In this document: one piece after another, positions 25,368 through 31,891 of the stretch
Layout: the number at the start of each line of letters is the position of its first letter
Numbering within the stretch: position 1 is the first letter of the stretch
Assembly: GCF_020524545.1 (NCBI RefSeq)
Contig: NZ_JAIVLG010000006.1
Span: 372,001 to 436,000 of the forward strand
Length of the DNA stretch: 64,000 nucleotides
Direction of reading: 5' to 3'
Source: Microbacterium paraoxydans
GTDB taxonomy: Bacteria > Actinomycetota > Actinomycetes > Actinomycetales > Microbacteriaceae
Made by a program: the position numbers and the translations under genes
The notes under the pieces: generated by a model
The model's input: the letters and a program-made list of their open reading frames with translations, nothing else
The model's database searches: none
Told to the model about the DNA's origin: nothing

Positions 25368-26306
25368 ATGTCGCTCACACTCCGCGTCCCCGTCCGTTCC
25401 GAGGAGAGTGCGACCGAGACCCTCGTGGTCCCCGATGCGCGGCGTCGACGTCGCTCGAAAGTGCGCACCTCCAGCATCTCGCGTCCGGGACGACCTTCCG
25501 CCGTGGTCACCGCCGTGAAGTGGGCCGTGATCGTCATCGCGGTCTCCCTCGCCCTGCTCCCCGTGCTGTACATGGTCGGGATGTCGTTCAAGAGCCCGGA
25601 TGACATCCTCTCCACCCGCATCCTCCCTTCGCGTCTCGCGTTCGAGAACTGGGTCTCCGCGTTCGAGAACTGGCCGATCCTCACGTACCTGCGCAACTCG
25701 TTCGGAGCCGCGATCGTCGCCGTGCTGGTGGCGCTGCTGGTGTCGATCCCCGCCAACTACGCGATGGCGCGGCTCCGCGTCGGAGGGAAACAGGCGCTCG
25801 GGCTCATCGTCTCGGCCTACGTCGCTCCGCCGGTGGTCGCGATCATCCCACTCTTCGTGCTGGTGCGCTCGGCGGGGCTGATGGACTCCGTGCTGGGCCT
25901 CGGCATCGTCGAAGGACTGCTGCTCACCCCGGTGGCCGTCTGGCTGCTCGACGGGTTCTTCCGCGCCATCCCCTTCGAGGTCGACGAGGCGGCGCAGATC
26001 GACGGGTGCGGACCGCTCCGCACGCTCTGGTCGGTCATCCTGCCCCTCACGGCACCGGGTATCGTCGCGGTGTCGATCATCGTCTTCATCCTCGCGTACA
26101 ACGACTTCCTGATCCCGTTGCTGCTGACCCAGAGCATCGACTCGCAGACGCTCCCGGTCGGCATCGCCCTCATGCAGGGAGGTCGCGAGGTGATGTTCGG
26201 GCAGATGGCCGCGGCGAGCCTGTCGGGGCTCATCCCGATCTACCTGCTGGCGCTCTTCCTCCAGAAGTGGCTCGTGGGCGGCCTGACCCAGGGCAGCGTG
26301 AAGTAG
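25368..26306 (+). CDS. ABC transporter permease, MalG type
   Basis: 312 residues from the ATG at 25368, two bases after the preceding stop, with AAGGAGA seven bases upstream. A roughly 45-residue basic cytoplasmic head precedes six membrane helices. The EAA motif DEAAQIDGCGPLRTLWSVIL lies near residue 205. Last gene of the GntR operon. A class A palindrome follows 47 bases after the stop. Confidence 0.92.
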   Translation: MSLTLRVPVRSEESATETLVVPDARRRRRSKVRTSSISRPGRPSAVVTAVKWAVIVIAVSLALLPVLYMVGMSFKSPDDILSTRILPSRLAFENWVSAFENWPILTYLRNSFGAAIVAVLVALLVSIPANYAMARLRVGGKQALGLIVSAYVAPPVVAIIPLFVLVRSAGLMDSVLGLGIVEGLLLTPVAVWLLDGFFRAIPFEVDEAAQIDGCGPLRTLWSVILPLTAPGIVAVSIIVFILAYNDFLIPLLLTQSIDSQTLPVGIALMQGGREVMFGQMAAASLSGLIPIYLLALFLQKWLVGGLTQGSVK

Positions 26307-26353
26307 CATCCCGCGGCGTCGTCCTTGCGTGTGTGCGCGCGTGCGCGTGCGTG

Positions 26354-26407
26354 TGCGGGATCGAAAACGCACCTGCGGAAGGCTCTTGAGGCGCGTTTTT
26401 GATCCCG
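26354..26407. repeat. 54-bp class A repeat, left copy
   Basis: Identical over 54 bases to 27573-27626. Outer arms TGCGGGATCGAAAACGC and GCGTTTTTGATCCCG form the palindrome. It follows the permease stop and precedes the serine hydrolase gene. A GT/GC-rich run (26325-26353) stands on its left. Confidence 0.85.
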
Positions 26408-26459
26408 GACCGCGGTCCGACCGTGGACAGGGCTGCCGTCGCCGGGTTGAATCGAGGAC

Positions 26460-27608
26460 ATGACCACCTCGCTCCAGCAGGTCCTGGACGACCACGTCGC
26501 GCGCGGCACCGCACCGGGAATCATCGGTGTGTTCGGGTCTCCCGACGGATCGACCGCGATCGTCACGGCTGGTGATCTCCCGGCGGACGCGATCGTGCGC
26601 ATCCAGTCGATGACGAAGCCGATCATCGCGGTCGCGACACTGCGTCTCGTGCAGGACGGGCGCCTTCGACTCGACGATCCCGTGGAGCGCTGGCTGCCGG
26701 AGCTCGCCGACCGCCGGGTGCTGCGCACGCCGGACGCTCCGATCGATGATGTCCGTCCGGCGACGACACCCATCACGCTGCGCCATCTGCTCACCAACAC
26801 CTCCGGGTACGGCGTGCAGGTCGTGCCGTCTCCGCTGGCGATGACGATGATCGGGAACAGGACGGCCGCGGGGCAGGAGCCGGTGGCGATGGGCGCTCCG
26901 GAGTGGCTCGCCGCGCTGGCCGCACTTCCGCTCGCGTTCGAACCCGGCTCCGGATGGCGCTACCACCACTCCTTCGGCATCCTCGGGGTGCTCCTCTCAC
27001 GCGTGGTCGACGGGTCGTTGGAGGAGCACCTTCGGCGCGACCTCCTCGAGCCGCTGGGCATGGTCGACACTGGGTACACGGTTCCGCTCGACCAGGCGCA
27101 CCGTCTGCCCGCCGCGTACCGGCACACGGAGGGCGGACTGGTCGAGATCGAGCCTGCGGGTGGGGGTTTCTCGGTCGCGCCGGCGCCCTTCGACCTCAGC
27201 CACTCCGAACTCGTCTCGACCGCTGCCGACTATGCGGCCTTCGCGCGGATGCTCGCGGTCGGGGGACGCCACGACGGGACGGTCATCGTCGCCCCCGAGC
27301 TGCTGGCGGAGATGCGGACGGACCAGGTGTCTGCGAGCGCGAAGACCAACGACAGCTTCTTCCCTGGGTTCTGGGCCGACACGGGGTGGGGGTTCGGCGT
27401 CGCGATGCAGATTTCCGGGGAGAACACAGGTCGCTACGGATGGTCAGGTGGGCAGGGGACGGACTTCTGGGTCGACCCGAACGGGTCCTTCGGCATCGTG
27501 CTGAGTCAGGTCGAGATGGGCCCGGAGGTGATGGGCCTGTTCCGTGACGTGCAGAGAGCGCTTCCTGGTGCGTGCGGGATCGAAAACGCACCTGCGGAAG
27601 GCTCTTGA
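26460..27608 (+). CDS. Serine hydrolase, beta-lactamase class C family
   Basis: 382 residues, no signal peptide. The nucleophile motif is S50-M-T-K53, near the N-terminus as in class C/esterase members, with YHHSFGIL as the probable Tyr motif near residue 165. Such proteins are esterases, D-amino-acid peptidases or beta-lactamases; cytoplasmic location argues for an esterase-like role. The last eleven or so codons (CGIENAPAEGS) and the stop codon are supplied by the second 54-bp repeat, so the natural C-terminus has probably been replaced by repeat insertion. Direct copies of the repeat bracket the gene. Confidence 0.87.
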   Translation: MTTSLQQVLDDHVARGTAPGIIGVFGSPDGSTAIVTAGDLPADAIVRIQSMTKPIIAVATLRLVQDGRLRLDDPVERWLPELADRRVLRTPDAPIDDVRPATTPITLRHLLTNTSGYGVQVVPSPLAMTMIGNRTAAGQEPVAMGAPEWLAALAALPLAFEPGSGWRYHHSFGILGVLLSRVVDGSLEEHLRRDLLEPLGMVDTGYTVPLDQAHRLPAAYRHTEGGLVEIEPAGGGFSVAPAPFDLSHSELVSTAADYAAFARMLAVGGRHDGTVIVAPELLAEMRTDQVSASAKTNDSFFPGFWADTGWGFGVAMQISGENTGRYGWSGGQGTDFWVDPNGSFGIVLSQVEMGPEVMGLFRDVQRALPGACGIENAPAEGS

Positions 27609-27626
27609 GGCGCGTTTTTGATCCCG
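27573..27626. repeat. 54-bp class A repeat, right copy
   Basis: Exact copy of 26354-26407. It overlaps the 3' end of the serine hydrolase gene, giving its last codons and the TGA at 27606-27608. It probably also terminates both the hydrolase and the convergent ECF/SIP transcript. Confidence 0.85.
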
Positions 27627-27683
27627 CACCCGGACCCGCACCCGGACCCGTACCCGGACCCGCACCCGGACCCGCACCCGGGA
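27627..27683. repeat. 12-bp tandem repeat
   Basis: About 4.7 copies of CGCACCCGGACC, one copy with a single change (GTACCC), directly abutting the right 54-bp repeat and ending 13 bases before the SIP stop codon. No spacers, so not CRISPR. Confidence 0.85.
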
Positions 27684-27695
27684 TCCCGCGGCGGC

Positions 27696-28514
27696 TCAGC
27701 GCTTCCAGTAGCCGCAGAAGCTCACGGCGTTCTTGTCGACTCCCCGCTCGCCCACGAGGTGCTTGCGGACACCGGACGCCAGCGCCTGCTCACCGGCCGC
27801 GTACGCGTGGAACGGCGCGGACGGGAGGGTGGTGCGCCCGAGTGCGTCGAGAGCGAGGGCGCCGGGAACGACATCGTGCGGACGCACCAGCTGCACGACC
27901 TCGACGCCGGACGGATGCGGGAACGGCAGGGTATCCTCCTGCGACGGCACCTCCACGATCGCGGTGCCGACGGCGTCGTCCGGCAACGAGGCGCAGATCG
28001 ATGCGATGGCGGGCATCGCCGTCTCGTCCCCGACCAGCACGACGCGATCCGTGCCGCGCTGCGGATTGAAGGTGAGTCCCTCATCGATGATCAGCACGTG
28101 CTCGCCTGGCCGGCAGGTCTCGGCCCAGCGCGACGCCGGACCCGCGGTGCCGTCTGCCACCGAACCGTGCAGGACGAAGTCCACGTCGATCTCCGCAGCG
28201 GCGTCCACGGTGGATGCACGGAATGCGCGCACACTGTAGTTGCGCATGACGGGACGCTCGCCCTCGGGGATGCGCAGGAACTTCAGGTACCCGAAGATCT
28301 TGTTCGCCTTCGCCGGTACCCGGTCCAGGCCCGCGTCGCCTCCGACCGGCAGGAACAGCCGGAACCACTGGTCGAACCCCATCGGGCGGAACTTCTCGAT
28401 CTCGCCGCCACCGAGCGTCACCCGAACCCAGTGCGCGGAGAGTCGTCGCGTGCGCAGGACCGTGAGCTGGATGAGTTCTGCGGTTTCGGGCTTGACCATC
28501 TTGCTGTATGCCAT
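27696..28514 (-). CDS. Siderophore-interacting protein (SIP/ViuB family)
   Basis: 272 residues. FAD-binding domain with YLKFLRIPEGERPVMRNYSVRAF (the RxYS flavin motif), followed by an NAD(P)H-binding domain (RVVLVGDETAMPAIA) and the typical end AVSFCGYWKR. Family members reduce ferric siderophores in the cytoplasm and release Fe2+. It is the last gene of the ECF transporter operon, nine bases after the EcfT stop. An iron box lies upstream of the ATPase gene of the same operon. Confidence 0.92.
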   Translation of the reverse strand: MAYSKMVKPETAELIQLTVLRTRRLSAHWVRVTLGGGEIEKFRPMGFDQWFRLFLPVGGDAGLDRVPAKANKIFGYLKFLRIPEGERPVMRNYSVRAFRASTVDAAAEIDVDFVLHGSVADGTAGPASRWAETCRPGEHVLIIDEGLTFNPQRGTDRVVLVGDETAMPAIASICASLPDDAVGTAIVEVPSQEDTLPFPHPSGVEVVQLVRPHDVVPGALALDALGRTTLPSAPFHAYAAGEQALASGVRKHLVGERGVDKNAVSFCGYWKR

Positions 28515-28523
28515 CGGTGCCTT

Positions 28524-29387
28524 TCAGGGAAGCTGCCACGGGAAGAACGCGACGAAGAGTGCGGCGGAGACCAGCAGCATCGTCGCGGTGAAGACGGTGT
28601 CCCGGGTGCGGAACGGAACGAGGTGCCGCTCCGTGCGGGTGGGGTGGGCGCCGAACGCCCGGGAGTCCATGGCCAGGGCCACGCGTTCGGCATGGCGGAT
28701 CGCTCCTGCGAGCAGCGGAACGATGTAGCCCCAGCCTCGGGCGATCCGTGCGAACGGCCCTCGTCCGCCGTGGTAGCCGCGCACGCGGTGGGCTGCGCGG
28801 ATGACGGCGAGCTCATGCCCGAAGCGCGGCACGAAGCGGAAGGCTGCCAGCGCCGTGTATCCGATCCGGTACGGGACGCGCAGCTGCTGAACGGCAGCCC
28901 GGACGAGGTCGGGGCCGCTGGTCGTGAGGCCGCCGACGAGGGCGAGGGACACGATGGCGCCCAGGCGCAGGGCCGTGGCGAACCCGAGCAGCAGGGCTCC
29001 GCTGTAGAGCGTCCAGTCGCCGATCCGCACGAGAGGAGTGCTGTCGGCGACGAGCGAGGTGTCGACCCACACCGAGAAGCTGACTCCGATCAGCAGCATC
29101 CCGGCAGGGACGGCCAGCAGCAGGAGGGCGAGGAGGCGTCCGGTCAGCCGCGGGCCGAGCAGGATCAGGGCGTACGCGAGCAGGAGGAACGCGGCGGGGG
29201 TGGCGAGATCGCGGACGAACACGAGCAGCAGCATCGCCGGAGCGAACCCGGCCACCTTGGCGAGTGGATTCAGGGCATACAGGAACTGTCGCGGGGACGT
29301 CGCCGTCATCGTCGCGTAGGGGTCGAACCCCGCACCGGTGGCGGACGTGGTGCCGGGGGCGGCGCGGTCCGCGGCCTCGGCGCTCAC
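28524..29387 (-). CDS. ECF transporter transmembrane component (EcfT)
   Basis: 287 residues of the CbiQ/EcfT family, with five or so hydrophobic segments. The cytoplasmic coupling region contains the AARG-like motifs that dock to the ATPase (RAAHRVRGYHGG and ERVALAMDSRAFG). The GTG start at 29385-29387 overlaps the stop of the ATPase gene (GTGA). With the ATPase and the S component it forms an energy-coupling-factor importer. The downstream SIP gene suggests an iron-related cargo such as a siderophore or haem. Confidence 0.9.
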   Translation of the reverse strand: MSAEAADRAAPGTTSATGAGFDPYATMTATSPRQFLYALNPLAKVAGFAPAMLLLVFVRDLATPAAFLLLAYALILLGPRLTGRLLALLLLAVPAGMLLIGVSFSVWVDTSLVADSTPLVRIGDWTLYSGALLLGFATALRLGAIVSLALVGGLTTSGPDLVRAAVQQLRVPYRIGYTALAAFRFVPRFGHELAVIRAAHRVRGYHGGRGPFARIARGWGYIVPLLAGAIRHAERVALAMDSRAFGAHPTRTERHLVPFRTRDTVFTATMLLVSAALFVAFFPWQLP

Positions 29388-31108
29388 CGGTGCACCCCGA
29401 GCCCCGCGCCAGCGAGTACGCGTTGCAGTGCGGGCAGCCGGAGTCCCGCATCGGCGAGCATCTGCTCGTCCTGGAGCAGCGCGGCCGTCGGACCGCTCGC
29501 CCGCACCCGCCCGTCCGCGAGCACGACGACGTGGGAGGCGTGCTCCGCCACGAGTTGCAGATCGTGGGTGACGATCACGATGGTGGTGCCCTCGGCGCGC
29601 AGCTCCTGCAGTAGCTCCAGGAGCTCGGCGGCCCTGGCGCGGTCCTGGCCGAACGTGGGCTCGTCCAGAGCGAGGACTCGCGGCCGGGTGATCAGTGCGG
29701 TGCCCACCGACAGCCGCCGCTTCTCGCCTCCGGAGAGCAGGAACGGATGCACCTCCGCCTTGTGCGCGAGACCGAAGCGCGTGAGCATGTCGTCGACGCG
29801 CGTGGTGATCTCGGCGGCCGGTACCTGGCGCAGTCGCAGGCCGTGGGCGAGTTCGTCGAACACCGTGTGCGCGATGAACTGGTGCTCCGGGTTCTGGAAC
29901 ACGAATCCGACACGGGCCGCGAGGTCGCGCGGTGAGGCGATGTCCGGGTCGATGCCGTCGACCGTGACCTGGCCTCTGGGCGGCGGCACGACGCCGGCGA
30001 GCGCTTGGATCAGCGTGGTCTTGCCCGCACCGTTCGCCCCGACGATCGCCGTGAGCGTTCCGGCCTCGAGAGCGAGGTCGATCCCGTGCAGGATCTCGGT
30101 GCGTCGTCTCTTGACGGACAGTCCGTTGGCGCGGACGATCGCCTGGTCGCTGTGCACCCGTGCATCGCGACGCTCTCGGCTCGCTGGCGGGACGGCCGCT
30201 GCCGTCGCGGGCGGGGCATCCTGGGCGAGGGCGGCAGCGAGCTCGTCCGGTGTGAGGGGGAGAGGATCGAGGCTGCGGCCCTCGCCCCGCAGCCGGAGCG
30301 CGGCGAGCGTCGCTCCCGGCAGCCAGACACCCATCGACACGAGTTCGTCGGCATGCTCGCGGATGACCTCCGCTGCCGGGCCGTCGAAGACGACCGTCCC
30401 CTCGCGGTCGAGCACGAGGGTGCGGGTGACGAAGTCCATCGCCGCATCGAGGTTGTGCTCGACGAGGAGGATCGCTCGGTCTCCGGCGGCGACGACGTCC
30501 GCCAGCGCGGCATACACGTCGTCGATGCCCTGCGGGTCGAGGTTGGCGGTCGGCTCGTCGAGCACGATCAGCGGAGACCCCATGGCGAGGGCCGAGGCGA
30601 TCGCGAGTCGCTGCCTCCCTCCGCCCGAGAGGTGATCGGGGTTCTCGTCGCGGCGATCCCAGAGCCCCACGCGCCGCAGAGCGGTTTCGACCCTGCCACG
30701 GACGATGTCGACGTCGAGCAGCAGGTTCTCGGGACCGAACGCCACCTCGTCGTAGACCGTTCCCGTGACGATCTGGGTGTCCGGATCCTGGAACACCATC
30801 GCCACCCGCGTGCTGAGCGTCGCGGTCTGTGCGCTCGCCGAGTCGATGCCACCGGCCTCTACCGTGCCGACCATGGTCGCGGGCAGCGCATGCGGGATCA
30901 GGCCGTTGAGCGCGAGGGTCAGGGTCGACTTGCCGGATCCGGACGGTCCGAGCAGCAGCACCACTTCGCCGGGGTGGATGTCGAAAGAGACGTCACGGGG
31001 TGAGGGGTGCGCGGCCTCGGCGTGGGTGAGGGAGAGCTCACGCACGCGGAGCAAGGGCGCGGATGGGCGCACGGCAGGGTCCCGGGTCGTCGGATCGTAG
31101 GCTTCCAA
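29384..31108 (-). CDS. ECF transporter ATPase, fused EcfA-EcfA'
   Basis: 574 residues with two complete ABC ATPase domains. Domain 1: Walker A GPSGSGKST (about residues 54-62), signature HLSGGGRQR, Walker B LIVLDEPTANLD. Domain 2: GANGAGKTT, LLSGGEKRR, VLALDEPTFGQD. The fusion replaces the usual A1/A2 heterodimer. The start is uncertain: the TTG at 31108 lies one base from the iron box and lacks an SD; a GTG at 31072 is an alternative. Confidence 0.9.
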   Translation of the reverse strand: MEAYDPTTRDPAVRPSAPLLRVRELSLTHAEAAHPSPRDVSFDIHPGEVVLLLGPSGSGKSTLTLALNGLIPHALPATMVGTVEAGGIDSASAQTATLSTRVAMVFQDPDTQIVTGTVYDEVAFGPENLLLDVDIVRGRVETALRRVGLWDRRDENPDHLSGGGRQRLAIASALAMGSPLIVLDEPTANLDPQGIDDVYAALADVVAAGDRAILLVEHNLDAAMDFVTRTLVLDREGTVVFDGPAAEVIREHADELVSMGVWLPGATLAALRLRGEGRSLDPLPLTPDELAAALAQDAPPATAAAVPPASRERRDARVHSDQAIVRANGLSVKRRRTEILHGIDLALEAGTLTAIVGANGAGKTTLIQALAGVVPPPRGQVTVDGIDPDIASPRDLAARVGFVFQNPEHQFIAHTVFDELAHGLRLRQVPAAEITTRVDDMLTRFGLAHKAEVHPFLLSGGEKRRLSVGTALITRPRVLALDEPTFGQDRARAAELLELLQELRAEGTTIVIVTHDLQLVAEHASHVVVLADGRVRASGPTAALLQDEQMLADAGLRLPALQRVLAGAGLGVHR

Positions 31109-31109
31109 C

Positions 31110-31128
31110 TTAGCTGAGCCTTACCTGA
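31110..31128. promoter_or_regulatory. Iron box (DtxR/IdeR-type operator)
   Basis: TTAGCTGAGCCTTACCTGA agrees at about 15 of 19 positions with the actinobacterial iron-box consensus TTAGGTTAGGCTAACCTAA. It sits between the S-component gene and the ATPase gene, directly upstream of the latter's start. Iron-dependent repression of the ATPase-EcfT-SIP part of the operon is inferred. Confidence 0.7.
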
Positions 31129-31178
31129 TTCGCCATCGAGTGACGTCGACGAGTCCAGGACCAGCGGATCGGGCGCGG

Positions 31179-31724
31179 TCAGCGGCGGGCGACTCCGGCC
31201 CGGCGCAGCGCAGAGCCGATGGCGAGGCCGATCGCGGTCCACACGACCGGTCCGAGCACCGAGATCGCAAGGTACAGGATCTGCGCCCACAGCGGCATGA
31301 TCGCGAGGTGGGCGGCGAAGAACACCACGATGGCCACGAAGACCCCGATGATCGCCGCCGAGAGGAAGAAGCGCCACGGGCCCCAGGAACGATAGCGCGT
31401 GAGCGCGGCGACCCCCTCCTGGATCAGGCCGAACAGCAGAGCCGTGCCGATGAAGCGCAGAGCCCAGGCCGGGTTGAAGGCGCTCGCGATCAGCGCGGCG
31501 AAGACGTGCGTGATCAGGGCGACGAGGGGGAGGCGCAGCACCTCCTGCGCGATGATTCCCGGCAGCACGTGCGAACCGAGCACGAGGCCGTAGAGGAACA
31601 GCAGGGGGCTCGCCAGCAGCACGGGCGTGACCCAGCCGGCGATGCCCGCCAGGATGCCCGTCGCGACGCCGATCGCTGCGCAGACGAGCAGGACGCGGGT
31701 CGACAGGACGGAGGTGCGGGCCAC
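31179..31724 (-). CDS. ECF transporter substrate-specific (S) component
   Basis: 181-residue integral membrane protein with about six hydrophobic segments, size and hydropathy as for ECF S components of the YkoE/MptE-like sort (IGVATGILAGIAGWVTPVLL, ALRFIGTALLFGLIQEGV). It is first in the S-A-T-SIP order. The GTG at 31724 has GGAG two bases upstream. It determines the ligand; the iron box and SIP gene point to siderophore or haem rather than a vitamin, but the protein alone does not show this. Confidence 0.82.
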   Translation of the reverse strand: MARTSVLSTRVLLVCAAIGVATGILAGIAGWVTPVLLASPLLFLYGLVLGSHVLPGIIAQEVLRLPLVALITHVFAALIASAFNPAWALRFIGTALLFGLIQEGVAALTRYRSWGPWRFFLSAAIIGVFVAIVVFFAAHLAIMPLWAQILYLAISVLGPVVWTAIGLAIGSALRRAGVARR

Positions 31725-31891
31725 GACTCCAGCTTACTGTCGACCTATCGGAAGCTCGGCCGTGCAAAATCCTGGTCTATCGGCGAAGCTGCCCTGACCG
31801 ATCGACCACATCTCGTCTCCCCCGGGAAGAGCGGGGCTATGTTGGCCGCGGTGCGGCAACGCGGCTGCATCGTGATCATCGGGAGCACCAC

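Noticed and set aside
19169..26306. Calling the locus a bona fide lsr operon
   Set aside because: Only the LsrF-like and LsrK-like proteins match. LsrA, B, C, D, G and R are missing, so the substrate stays open.
27627..27683. CRISPR-like array
   Set aside because: Units are 12 bases, directly adjoining, with no spacers and no cas genes nearby.
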